64,000 bases of DNA. Source: Candidatus Eremiobacterota bacterium. GTDB taxonomy: Bacteria > Vulcanimicrobiota > CADAWZ01 > Ess09-12. The position numbers and the translations under genes were made by a program. The notes beneath the pieces are model-generated. The model made no database searches and had not been told where the DNA came from. It saw only the letters and a program-made list of their open reading frames with translations. Every line of letters begins with the position of its first letter. The first letter of the stretch is position 1. Shown here one piece after another: positions 51,486-60,018 of the stretch. The stretch is taken from the NCBI GenBank assembly GCA_031082125.1, contig JAVHLM010000020.1, positions 62,001 to 126,000 of the forward strand, written 5' to 3'.

Positions 51486-53450
51486 TTATTTTTTTCCTCC
51501 CGCCTTTCTCAGGTAATCGGCAGCCTCTTTTTTTCCCCCGCCTTCTGCGACCGCGAGGGGAGTTTCCCCCGCATTATCACGGGCATTTACCTCGGCCTTG
51601 CGGGCAATAAGCACCTTTATGACCTCCAGAGAACCGCAGGAGGATGCTGAATGGAGGGGAGTCCAGCCATCATGTGCCTTTTGATTTACCTTCGCGCCCT
51701 TCTCGATGAGCACATCCGCAATTTTGCCCCAGTCTTTCCATCCTGCCACGTGAAGCGCCGTCGCTCCTCTATGGTCCTGGGCCTGAGGATCGGCGCCTTT
51801 TTCAAGAAGAAGCTTCACCACGTCAATATGGCCGCACCATGTGGCCTGCATCAGTGCCGTTGATTTCTTGCGGGACTCCCGCGCGTCAATCCGGGCTCCG
51901 TGGGAGAGAAGATATGAGACTCCTTCAGGGTTGTTCATCACAGAGGCAACTACAATGGGCGGAGCACCATTCCTATTTGCCTTGTCTACCTCAGCGCCCT
52001 TTGATATCAGGAGATCTGCAATATCCCAGTGCCTGTTTCTTATTGCCATGCATAGAGCATCACTGCCGCCTTTATTCTCCGCAGAGATATCGGCTCCCCT
52101 CGTGATAAGAAGCGCAGCTACCTCCTCACGCCCCTGGTCGGATGCGCCCATAAGCGCGGTATCGCCGTCTGCAGTTTCCTTGTTGATATCGGCTCCGGAG
52201 GAAATGAGCGCCTCGACAATGTCTTTATACCCGTAATAAGAAGCAATATACAGGGGAAAAATACCCTGCCCGGTGATTGTTGCATTGACATTGGCTCTGT
52301 GCTGCAGCAGAAGTTTGGTCATTTCAAGGTTGTTTCTGTGCACTGCGCAGTGAAGCGGCAGATTTCCATTTTTGTCTTTCGTATTCACCAGGGAAGCATT
52401 CGAGGCGAGGATTTGCCTGACTTCCTGCACGTCTCCTTTCACTACCGCGGAGAAAAAATCGGGAGGAGGCGACTGCGGGTTGAAGGACGCGAATAACCTG
52501 CTCAGCACATACATAATAAAAATAACGCCGATCACTTTTTTGACGTTTTTCATGGATGGTGAATATGGCGTGACGGGCACCGCCGGCGAAGGAGAGGCCG
52601 GTGAAGACGACACGGTGAGAGCATCTGGAGGCTCATTGAGGCTTCTCAATGCGTTTCTCAACTCTTCCATGCTCTGAGGCCTTTTCGCGGGATCGAGCTC
52701 AAGGCATTGGCAAAGTATATTTTCAAGCGCCGGCGAGACATTTTTATTGATTGATCTCACAGGGGGTATCTTGAAGGCGAAATGTGCGAGGTCCTCACCT
52801 GTGAGGAGATGATATACCGTAGCTCCCAGGGCATAGATATCGCTTCTTGGACTTGATTGAGCGGTGCCGTATTGCTCAGGGGCAGAAAAGCCGGGTGTCC
52901 CGAGCAGGGCGGTGTCTTTTTCCTTCTGAGGATTAAAGAACCGTGCAATTCCAAAATCAACGAGAATCACTCTTCCCCTGGGGGTCACCATGATGTTGTC
53001 AGGCTTCAGATCCCTGAAGATAATGGGTTTTGGGTCCTGGCAGTGGAGGTATTCCAGAATATTGCATATCTTTAAAGCTATGCTTACCGCTGCTTCTTCA
53101 TCGAGGGGCGTCTCCTTGCTCAATGCTGCCAGAGTCTTTCCCTCAATGTGCTCCATGACAATATAGTGGCATGGTCCCATGGAGAACGAGTCTATGACCT
53201 TGGGTATGCCGGTATGGTTTAATGCCCGGAGAATCCGGGCTTCCCGCTCAAAGCGCTCAACGGCTTCAGTGCGCTCTCCGCTCTCAAGGCTTCCTTCCCG
53301 CACTTCTTTGAGCGCCCACTGAGTGGAGTGTGCCGTGATGTCATCCACAAGGTATACCACGCCATAAGCGCCCTGCCCGAGGACACCCGCTATCATATAG
53401 CGTTTCCTCAGGATTTCACCTTCTTCAAGCATGCCATATTCTTCAGCCAT
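51486..53450 (-). CDS. Ser/Thr kinase fused to ankyrin repeats
   Basis: The 654 residues comprise an N-terminal kinase (about 15-275: VLGQGAYGVVYLVDD, IIFRDLKPDNIMV, LVDFGIARFF, GTPGFSAPEQYG), a linker, one membrane helix (VIGVIFIMYVLSRLF, about residue 315) and 9-10 ankyrin repeats (GADINKETADGDTALMGA, GADPQAQDHRGATALHVAG). The HRD His is Phe. If the kinase is cytoplasmic, the ankyrins lie outside, which is unusual. The -10 TATAAT is 6 nt before the ATG at 53450 and there is no SD. It lies between two pseudopilin genes but on the opposite strand. Confidence 0.85.
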   Translation of the reverse strand: MAEEYGMLEEGEILRKRYMIAGVLGQGAYGVVYLVDDITAHSTQWALKEVREGSLESGERTEAVERFEREARILRALNHTGIPKVIDSFSMGPCHYIVMEHIEGKTLAALSKETPLDEEAAVSIALKICNILEYLHCQDPKPIIFRDLKPDNIMVTPRGRVILVDFGIARFFNPQKEKDTALLGTPGFSAPEQYGTAQSSPRSDIYALGATVYHLLTGEDLAHFAFKIPPVRSINKNVSPALENILCQCLELDPAKRPQSMEELRNALRSLNEPPDALTVSSSPASPSPAVPVTPYSPSMKNVKKVIGVIFIMYVLSRLFASFNPQSPPPDFFSAVVKGDVQEVRQILASNASLVNTKDKNGNLPLHCAVHRNNLEMTKLLLQHRANVNATITGQGIFPLYIASYYGYKDIVEALISSGADINKETADGDTALMGASDQGREEVAALLITRGADISAENKGGSDALCMAIRNRHWDIADLLISKGAEVDKANRNGAPPIVVASVMNNPEGVSYLLSHGARIDARESRKKSTALMQATWCGHIDVVKLLLEKGADPQAQDHRGATALHVAGWKDWGKIADVLIEKGAKVNQKAHDGWTPLHSASSCGSLEVIKVLIARKAEVNARDNAGETPLAVAEGGGKKEAADYLRKAGGKK

Positions 53451-53456
53451 GCCTTG

Positions 53457-53462
53457 ATTATA
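53457..53462 (-). promoter_or_regulatory. -10 box of the kinase-ankyrin gene (candidate leaderless)
   Basis: TATAAT at 53462-53457 on the minus strand, 6 nt before ATG 53450, the same distance as in the HNH genes. The -35 is poor (TTCATG at 18 nt), so regulation or an activator is possible. Confidence 0.45.
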
Positions 53463-53594
53463 CCATGAAACTGCCTCGAACATGAATCTTTATCCCGGAT
53501 CCCCACGGCCTCCGCTCAAAGGCGCCGGGACAGGATACGACGCCGGCAGCAGGTGAAGGAGGTTTTTCGTACGCGGTAAGCCAACTACACGGGT

Positions 53595-54149
53595 ATGCAC
53601 AAAAACTTTCAACACCGCCGGGATACCAGAGGCCTGTCCCTTGTCGAGCTTCTTGTCTCGATTGCCCTGTTTCTCTCGGTGGTGGTCTTTGTGACGCTGA
53701 CCCACCGGACAGGGAGCCAGGCATTTCAGAAAAGCCGGATTGACAGCGACGTTTACCGAATGGCCATGCTTGCGGCAGAGCACATGAAAAAAGAGCTCCA
53801 CGGGGCAAAGGTCAACAGCGTGACCGATGATGAAGTGCACTATCTCATCCCTCAGCTCGAAAACGGCCATGTCAAGGTCGCTGATGATGGAAGAATCGCC
53901 TTTAATACAGGCGAAGCGGTGCTTTCAGTCGGCGAAAGGCATGGAGTCAGGTACCTGATCCGCACGCAGAACGGCATTGAAACAAGGATTGCCGGCCTGG
54001 GGAACTCCGGCTCCGCCACCTTTTCAATGCCTTCAACCCACGTCCTGCAGGCGGAGATCAGGGCCGAGGTGACGGAGGCCGGCATAAAAGTGAAGGAAAG
54101 CAGCTATAAAGTGGTGACGAGCTTCTTCCTCCTCAACCAGAACAATTAA
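53595..54149 (+). CDS. Type IV pilin-like minor pseudopilin
   Basis: The 184 residues carry the prepilin signal RDTRG-LSLVELLVSIALFLS (cleavage after Gly, Glu at +5) and a helical then beta-rich globular domain like GspJ/PilW-type pseudopilins. No SD is evident near ATG 53595; an AGGAGG is about 35 nt away and an in-frame stop lies at 53577, so this is the first possible start. The stop codon overlaps the stop of the convergent GspF-fusion gene in a shared TTAA. Confidence 0.8.
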   Translation: MHKNFQHRRDTRGLSLVELLVSIALFLSVVVFVTLTHRTGSQAFQKSRIDSDVYRMAMLAAEHMKKELHGAKVNSVTDDEVHYLIPQLENGHVKVADDGRIAFNTGEAVLSVGERHGVRYLIRTQNGIETRIAGLGNSGSATFSMPSTHVLQAEIRAEVTEAGIKVKESSYKVVTSFFLLNQNN

Positions 54150-55762
54150 ACGGCCCTCACGAGCTGAAAGATGGGGAGAAAGGCAGCCAGCACGATAAAT
54201 CCCACCACGAAGCCCATGAACAACAGCATGAGGGGCTCGAGGACTTTCATAAAATCACTGACGGCGAGCTCGTTCTGCACATCCTGTAGATCGGCGTATT
54301 GAACCAGCATTGCCACCACTTCGCCTGATTCCTCGCCTGCAGCGATCATGGTGCCCATGATGCGGGGGAAGAACCCGCTCTCGGCCATCGCTTCGGTGAG
54401 CGTGCTGCCCTGGTTCTTCAGCACATATACCATCTGATCAATTGCTTCGTCGAGGCGGTAGTAGCCCGTTGAATCGCTTCCCAGCACCTGTAATGCCGAT
54501 ACGAGAGTGCTGCTTCCCGAGAGAAGCATTGCAAGCGAGCGGGAGAATCTCGTCAGGAGCGGATAGAGAAAGAGCCCTTTCAACAATGGCGCTTCATAGA
54601 GCAGCATCTGGCCGCAGGCCCTTCCCACCGGCGTCCTGAAATACGGCACCACGAGCATTGCAGCTGCTGCGATGAAGATTGTCCCATAGATGAAAGGCCT
54701 TCTGTCATGCATGAGCTGCATCAGAAGTGCCGTCGCCCGGGGAGTTTCAGCACCGCTGCCTGCAAAGGCGACCATGAAGTTCGGAAGCATGTAAAAGACA
54801 AGAAATGCCACCATGAGGAGCGAAAAAGCAAGGATGCACATCGGATAGACAAGAGCCTGTGTCATCTGTGCCCGTTTCTGCTCTTCCCGCGAGAGATACG
54901 ATGATAATTCCGACATCGACTCTGCCAGCCGTCCCGTATGCTCACTCATCTTCACCATATTGATCATAAGCGGGCTGAAGGTCCCGCGTTTTTTTGACAG
55001 AGCTTCTGAAAGGGAGTGGCCCTGCTCAACGAGCAGCAAAATGTCACGGGTTAAAGAGCTGAGACGTCTGTCCGAGGTGGAAGCTATGGTATTCAGCGCG
55101 GCAATGGCGGGAATTCCTGCTTTCAGCAGGATGGCGAACTGCAGGGTGAAGATGATCGCCGAGCGCAGCGGAAGCGGCCCTTCCGGGCTCTTTTTCAGGC
55201 CGGCGCCCCTTTTAATCCCGGATTTATGCTGATGCTTTTCCTGAGCCCCGCCCGATGAAGCCCTTGTCTGCCCTTTATGCCCCGGCAGTGCAGGGTCATC
55301 TTTTCTCCCGGACGGGCCGTCATGGCGGCTTTTCCCTTTCAGAATGGACTCTGTTCTTCTTCTCTGCTCTTCAATTCTCTTCAGTATATCCTTGCGGACA
55401 TCGGGCACGGAATAGAGATGGTGAAAAAAGGCATCTCTGCCGCACACGCACAGCGTGGCGTCATCCTCGGCCCTTATCGACAGCTTCCGCTCCGAAGGGG
55501 CCACCAGCATCAACGCGCCGAAATAGTCAGGCGCCTCAAGAATGGTGGTCTTCACCTCGATGCCCCGGTATTCCACCCAGAGGGAGACCCTTCCTGAAAC
55601 CAGGAATACAAAGCTCCTGCCATCTGCTCCCTCACTGATCGCGCTGCCTGCGGGATATGCAACAATTCCGGCACCTCTTACAAGCTCATCGAGAGTGTCG
55701 CCCCGTAGAAAGGAGATCTGCTTCAGCGCCTTGAGCTTCGCCTTTACCTCTTCTGCATTCAT
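54146..55762 (-). CDS. Cyclic-nucleotide-binding domain fused to GspF/PilC platform protein
   Basis: The 538 residues begin with a cNMP-binding domain (about 10-130: QISFLRGDTLDELVRGAGIV, GSAISEGADGRSFVFLVSGR, APDYFGALMLVAPSERKLSI). A charged linker (140-195) leads to a T2SF/GspF domain with two repeats (LQFAILLKAGIPAIAALNTI, LTRFSRSLAMLLSGSSTLVS) and membrane helices ending in LMLLFMGFVVGFIVLAAFL. GspF is the inner-membrane platform of pilus and type II machines; a nucleotide-sensing input is unusual. The ATG follows GGTGGAAG. It converges on the pseudopilin gene at 53595. Confidence 0.85.
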   Translation of the reverse strand: MNAEEVKAKLKALKQISFLRGDTLDELVRGAGIVAYPAGSAISEGADGRSFVFLVSGRVSLWVEYRGIEVKTTILEAPDYFGALMLVAPSERKLSIRAEDDATLCVCGRDAFFHHLYSVPDVRKDILKRIEEQRRRTESILKGKSRHDGPSGRKDDPALPGHKGQTRASSGGAQEKHQHKSGIKRGAGLKKSPEGPLPLRSAIIFTLQFAILLKAGIPAIAALNTIASTSDRRLSSLTRDILLLVEQGHSLSEALSKKRGTFSPLMINMVKMSEHTGRLAESMSELSSYLSREEQKRAQMTQALVYPMCILAFSLLMVAFLVFYMLPNFMVAFAGSGAETPRATALLMQLMHDRRPFIYGTIFIAAAAMLVVPYFRTPVGRACGQMLLYEAPLLKGLFLYPLLTRFSRSLAMLLSGSSTLVSALQVLGSDSTGYYRLDEAIDQMVYVLKNQGSTLTEAMAESGFFPRIMGTMIAAGEESGEVVAMLVQYADLQDVQNELAVSDFMKVLEPLMLLFMGFVVGFIVLAAFLPIFQLVRAV

Positions 55763-55804
55763 TTAACAGCTTCCACCCTGTTTATCAAGCGGCATGGGGT
55801 ATAT

Positions 55805-55832
55805 ACTATAGCTTTTTCCCCCGCCGGTCAAA
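55805..55832 (-). promoter_or_regulatory. Promoter of the cNMP-GspF gene
   Basis: On the minus strand TTTGAC (55832-55827), a 16-nt spacer and TATAGT (55810-55805), about 45 nt before the ATG. Confidence 0.5.
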
Positions 55833-56171
55833 GTTCCTGCCGCCATGACGATCCAATGAGCGACTGGCTGAATGTGCGCTCATTGAAACAATGACCACTC
55901 TCGGGGTTCTGCTTTTTTCCCGGCCTCACCGCTGCCCGGGAGCGGATAATCCTGCGGGATAACGGCATGAATTTTTCAAAATAGTTTTCAAGAGGCTTAT
56001 CGCTTTGAGGGTCCTCACAGAATGGCCGGCAGGGCCTGAAACAGGCGCCTCCGCCTTCCCGGAGGGCCATCAGGTCATTTTTGCCGTTTTTTTCTCTCTC
56101 CATGCAATGGCGGGGCACCCTGCGATGGCTTTAAAAGCCCTTCAATATGAGCTTTTCTTGGGGTGGTCCTT

Positions 56172-56206
56172 TTGCTTTTTATCTCTCAATATGGTATCAT
56201 TATTAC
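56172..56206 (+). promoter_or_regulatory. Leaderless promoter of the second HNH gene
   Basis: TTGCTT (56172-56177), a 17-nt spacer, TATCAT (56195-56200), then 6 nt to ATG 56207. It is the same as the promoter at 1002 in -35 sequence, spacer length and distance to ATG. Confidence 0.65.
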
Positions 56207-58573
56207 ATGGATACGTTTGAGACCCACACCATTCACTCATTGTTCCTGCCCGATGAAGAGGAGCTTCTTTACCTCGCGGATCCCTGCTGTCTTCAGGACC
56301 ACGAGGACCTTCTGCTCCTCCCCGAGCCCTATGAGCTTCCCGGGGAAGCCCTCTGGAAAGCTGAACGCCTGGTAAAGATCACCAGGGAAGGGCTCATTCC
56401 CGAAGCGGAAAAGCTCACGGAGGATATCTCCTGGGGACCCCCCATCTCCACTATCAGCAGTGATGAGCGGGCAGCCCGCATAGATTTCACCCTCTGTGAG
56501 GCAGTCAGAGGCCGCCTCGCGCTTGATCTGGTTCTTGGCGGCCTTCTTGTGAATCTCAAAAAGAAAGGAGTGGATCTTTTAGGGTATCGCTCCATCGGTT
56601 CTTTTGCCGTGGAGCACCTCTCGTTCTCGGGGCGCACCGCATCGGAGCTGATGCGCAACTTTGAGCTTCTCAGCAGCCTTCCTCTCACCAGGGAGGCATA
56701 TCTCCAGGGGAAAATTGCCAGGAGCGCTCTCAGGCATCTTTTAAGACTCGTCACGCCTGAGAACGAGGCGGAGTGGCTTGGCATAGCGCAGAAGCTCTCG
56801 ATAAGCGCCCTGGAGCGCGAAGTAAAAAAGGCGCTTGCCGGGGGGAAGGAGCCTGCCGCCCAGATGGCGGGAAACTGCGGGATGGAGCCTGATGCCCAGG
56901 GAGCGCCTGATGAGGGCCTCATGATGTATCTCAGCGTCTCCCCCACCCTTGCCCTCACCTGGGATTTCGCCCTTTCCTTTTTCCGCGACAAGGAGCACTA
57001 CGACGGGCCCCTCGCGGGATTCATCGAGGCGCTTCTCGCCAACTTCCTGGCATCACGGAAACCGGCTCCATCGCCTCTTGATGACAAGGGAAGCCTCCCC
57101 TTGTTTTACCGGGCGCCTTTCATGACCCGAGAGCAGAGAGCCCGTCTCATAGGCGATGAAGAGGCAGTGCAGGAGAACGGCAGCGATGGAAAGGGGGGCA
57201 CTGATGATCCCTGGGAATCGCCGTGGGATATCTTTTTCCCTTCCTGGCTTTACGGGGAGAAAGACGGGGAGCCAGTGAGAGCCCTTGCCGCGAGGCTCAT
57301 CAGAGCCGCGATGATCCGCCAGAGGCTTGACGTGGCCACAGGGATGCTCCTCAGGGCGATGCAGGTGAGATCGCTCTTCACCGGCTTCGGCTATGAATCC
57401 GTCGAGGAATACGCCCAGGAGCGGTGCGGTTTTTCAATGGCACAGACCCGCCAGTTCATAAGGCTTGCCAATGGGTTCCACCGCCACTCTCTCACCGAAA
57501 AGGCCTTCATGAGCGGCACCATCACCAGGGAGCAGGCCCGCCTCATTCTTCCCCTGGTGAATTCTAAAAACGAGGAAGCCTGGATAGCTTATGCCGCAGG
57601 CGTGCCCACGGCGGACCTCAGGGAAGAGGCGGAGCGCATCGCCCGGATCATCGAATACGACAGCTTCGTGCCGATACAATATACCCTTCTTCCCGGCTTC
57701 CGCTATATCACCGACGAGAGATACCACGAGCTTTCCTTTGAGGTGCGGGACATCATCAGGACCGGGTCCTGGTATGGCGGGCCATCGCCTGTATCATCGT
57801 GGCCTCTCCCCGAGGATGACGAGGCATCCCTGGTAACGCGGGACAGGCGCTTTGATGAGCCCTGGAAGCATTTCAGCGATGTCGCTGAAATGCTCTCCTG
57901 CGAGGCCCAGATTAAAATTGAAAAAATTTCCGTGCTGTGTGCGGGGCATCTCGATAAAGCCAGGCAGATCTGCGCCATCCCCCAGGGCGCCAGTCCCGAA
58001 GAGACCTTCCTGGTGGACATCCTCTCGGCAAAGGACCCCTCACAGGCGGCAGGGAGCTCCATGATGATAAAATTCTTTCTCCCCAAAGAGCTTTATAACC
58101 TGTGGAACACCGCCGCCATGAATTTTCTGCACCTCACTGCGCAGTCAGAGGCCACCCGGACTGATCCAACCCGGCATGTTCTCAGCCAGCCTTTCGAGGC
58201 CCCTGTCCTCCCGGAAGAGAGATTCCTCGCCGCCCTTCTTGCCGATTATCTTTCCACCGAGGGGAAGATCCAGAAGGCTGCCCATCACCACAGGATCCTG
58301 AAGCGTGACCGGTTCCGCTGCCAGACTCCAGGCTGCCGCTGCAGGCGAAATTTGCATGTGCACCACATCATCAGGCGATCTCAGGGCGGCACCGATGACC
58401 CCTGGAACCTCATCGTGCTCTGCGAGGCCTGCCACCTCCACCTGCTTCACGGCCTCCGGACCATCACCATCAGGGGTGAAGCTCCTCACAACCTCACCTT
58501 CACCTTCGGCGCCCTCTCTGACGGCGAGCCTTTCCTGGTCTATGAAAAGGGCTTGAAGGCCCTGCCTGCCTGA
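56207..58573 (+). CDS. Large HNH endonuclease-like protein, paralogue 2 (788 aa)
   Basis: It is a close paralogue of the protein at 1037 and has the same length. The N-terminal and middle helical modules (FAVEHLSFSGRTASEL, LTREAYLQGKIARSALRHL; ESVEEYAQERCGFSMAQTR, GTITREQARLILPLVN) and the C-terminal HNH (HHHRILKRDRFRCQTPGC, HVHHIIRRSQGG, CEACHLHLLHG) are conserved. Divergence is concentrated in the charged linkers at about residues 230-255 and 360-390 and before the HNH. The start is the ATG of MDTFET, 6 nt after the -10. Two near-full-length copies within 55 kb suggest family expansion. Confidence 0.85.
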   Translation: MDTFETHTIHSLFLPDEEELLYLADPCCLQDHEDLLLLPEPYELPGEALWKAERLVKITREGLIPEAEKLTEDISWGPPISTISSDERAARIDFTLCEAVRGRLALDLVLGGLLVNLKKKGVDLLGYRSIGSFAVEHLSFSGRTASELMRNFELLSSLPLTREAYLQGKIARSALRHLLRLVTPENEAEWLGIAQKLSISALEREVKKALAGGKEPAAQMAGNCGMEPDAQGAPDEGLMMYLSVSPTLALTWDFALSFFRDKEHYDGPLAGFIEALLANFLASRKPAPSPLDDKGSLPLFYRAPFMTREQRARLIGDEEAVQENGSDGKGGTDDPWESPWDIFFPSWLYGEKDGEPVRALAARLIRAAMIRQRLDVATGMLLRAMQVRSLFTGFGYESVEEYAQERCGFSMAQTRQFIRLANGFHRHSLTEKAFMSGTITREQARLILPLVNSKNEEAWIAYAAGVPTADLREEAERIARIIEYDSFVPIQYTLLPGFRYITDERYHELSFEVRDIIRTGSWYGGPSPVSSWPLPEDDEASLVTRDRRFDEPWKHFSDVAEMLSCEAQIKIEKISVLCAGHLDKARQICAIPQGASPEETFLVDILSAKDPSQAAGSSMMIKFFLPKELYNLWNTAAMNFLHLTAQSEATRTDPTRHVLSQPFEAPVLPEERFLAALLADYLSTEGKIQKAAHHHRILKRDRFRCQTPGCRCRRNLHVHHIIRRSQGGTDDPWNLIVLCEACHLHLLHGLRTITIRGEAPHNLTFTFGALSDGEPFLVYEKGLKALPA

Positions 58574-58707
58574 CAGCAAGAGGCAGGGGAAAGCCCCGCT
58601 TGATCATCTCACTCTGGAAATTTCAGTATCAATATTTTTTTCCCCTGAAACATTTTGCCCCCTTGCCGGGTAGTCATACCAGAGAAAAGGGAAAGGCAGA
58701 AAAAAAG

Positions 58708-58932
58708 ATGAAGGTAGTAAAAATAATCGCGATACTGATGATAGCTGCAGTGCTGCTCGCGATGGTCACCAGCTCAGCTCTTTCAGTCGAGGAAAAATGT
58801 ATCAGGTGCGACGGGAAAAAGGACTGTCAGGTGTGCAGCGGAAGCGGGAAGAATCTCAGCGGGAATGATTGCTCAATGTGCAGCGGAACGGGCAAATGTT
58901 ACTACTGTAATGGCACGGGGAAGAAAAGCTGA
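58708..58932 (+). CDS. Small membrane protein with DnaJ-like zinc-finger repeats
   Basis: The 74 residues have a hydrophobic N-terminus (IIAILMIAAVLLAMV) and then CIRCDGKKDCQVCSGSGK and CSMCSGTGKCYYCNGTGKK, i.e. four CxxCxGxG-type units as in the DnaJ cysteine-rich domain. ATG 58708 is chosen because it starts the membrane/signal segment. It ends 2 nt before the sigma factor start. The operon position suggests a role in redox or zinc-linked signalling, but this is inference. Confidence 0.7.
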   Translation: MKVVKIIAILMIAAVLLAMVTSSALSVEEKCIRCDGKKDCQVCSGSGKNLSGNDCSMCSGTGKCYYCNGTGKKS

Positions 58933-58934
58933 CA

Positions 58935-59516
58935 ATGACTTATAGCGGAGCTCAGATCGCCGGAGAAGGCGCATCCAAAGATGAGGAAATAATTGATAAA
59001 GTCCTTAAATCTCGCGATAAGAATACTTTCGAGCTCGTGGTGGAGAGGTTCAAGAAGCCGGTGATGACTATCGCCTACAGAATGACAGGTAATTATGAAG
59101 CAAGCGTGGAGATTGCCCAGGAGACCTTTATCAAAGCCTGGAGCTATCTCAGGTCATACCGGCATGAGATGCGCTTCTCCTCCTGGCTCTTTAAAATCGC
59201 TGCCAATGAAGCGAGAGACTTTCTCACGCAACGGCACCGGGAAATTGAGCATGAGAGCCCTCTTGAAGATAAAGTGGCCGCGCAGTTTCAGAACAACTGG
59301 GAAGAGAAGGCAGAAGGCGGCTTGATGGTGCAGTCCCTTCTCAGTGATCTCAGAGAGCCCTACAAAACGGCAGTAATCCTGAGATTCATGGAAGATCTCA
59401 CGTATGAGGAGATCGCGGCGATCATGGAGTGCTCCATCGAACAGGTCAAAAACTATCTATTCAGGGGGAAGAAATACCTCCTCACCCTGGCCAGGGAGGG
59501 AACCCATGGACAATGA
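58935..59516 (+). CDS. ECF-type RNA polymerase sigma factor
   Basis: The 193 residues contain sigma70 region 2 (FELVVERFKKPVMTIAYRMT, AQETFIKAWSYLRSY, RFSSWLFKIAANEARDFL) and region 4 (LREPYKTAVILRFMEDLTYE, EIAAIMECSIEQVKNYLFRG). No regions 1.1 or 3. It overlaps the anti-sigma gene by 11 nt. ECF factors direct transcription in response to envelope or oxidative signals; the target promoters are not identifiable here. Confidence 0.9.
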   Translation: MTYSGAQIAGEGASKDEEIIDKVLKSRDKNTFELVVERFKKPVMTIAYRMTGNYEASVEIAQETFIKAWSYLRSYRHEMRFSSWLFKIAANEARDFLTQRHREIEHESPLEDKVAAQFQNNWEEKAEGGLMVQSLLSDLREPYKTAVILRFMEDLTYEEIAAIMECSIEQVKNYLFRGKKYLLTLAREGTHGQ

Positions 59517-60006
59517 ATGTGGTTACGAAGAAAAGGTCTTCCTGTATCTTGATGGAATGATCGATGATGAAGGGAAGAGAGAAGTGGAGGAGCACCTCAG
59601 CTCCTGCCAGTGGTGCAGGGAGCAGGCAGCGCTTCTTTCGAACATCCAGGGAGATTTCCATAGAGGTATCCAAGTCCCTTCGGACTTCACCTCCAAAGTC
59701 CTGGAGAAGATCGACATGAAATCCAGGCAACACTCGATCCTGCCTGCAGTGATGGCAGGGATTCTTTTCATCTTGGTCTTCCTCCTTACCGGCTCTCAAG
59801 CACCTTCACCGCAGACAGGCACAGTCATCTCTTCTCTGTTTTCAGTAATAAAGAACCTCCATGTCACCAATCTTTTATCCCAGACATTGACGCAGAACAT
59901 GCACTTCATCGCTTCCTATATCACTGCAATCTCAGCTCTCGTGCTTTACACATCGATAATGAAATCAAGAAGGAGCCCCGGTGCCATCAATGGGGCTCAC
60001 CAGTAA
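59506..60006 (+). CDS. Zinc-finger anti-sigma factor (zf-HC2 type)
   Basis: The 166 residues start MDNECGYEEKVFLYLDG and show the anti-sigma ZAS motif: HLSSCQWC (HxxxCxxC). A membrane helix (ILPAVMAGILFILVFLLTG) follows and a second near the C-terminus (FIASYITAISALVLYTSIM). GGAGGG lies before ATG 59506. It overlaps the sigma gene, so it is its cognate inhibitor. Confidence 0.85.
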   Translation: MDNECGYEEKVFLYLDGMIDDEGKREVEEHLSSCQWCREQAALLSNIQGDFHRGIQVPSDFTSKVLEKIDMKSRQHSILPAVMAGILFILVFLLTGSQAPSPQTGTVISSLFSVIKNLHVTNLLSQTLTQNMHFIASYITAISALVLYTSIMKSRRSPGAINGAHQ

Positions 60007-60018
60007 GGAGGTACCGAC

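Larger units (their letters stand above)
55763..56206. other. Divergent region between cNMP-GspF and the second HNH gene
   Basis: It contains the GspF promoter, a 9-bp inverted repeat CAATGAGCG (55854-55862) / CGCTCATTG (55877-55885) with a 14-nt loop, and the HNH promoter. A 96-codon minus-strand frame at 55828-56118 overlaps these and is rejected. Confidence 0.5.

Noticed and set aside
55828-56118. 96-codon minus-strand ORF
   Set aside because: Overlaps an inverted repeat and promoters, lacks an SD and has no family features.
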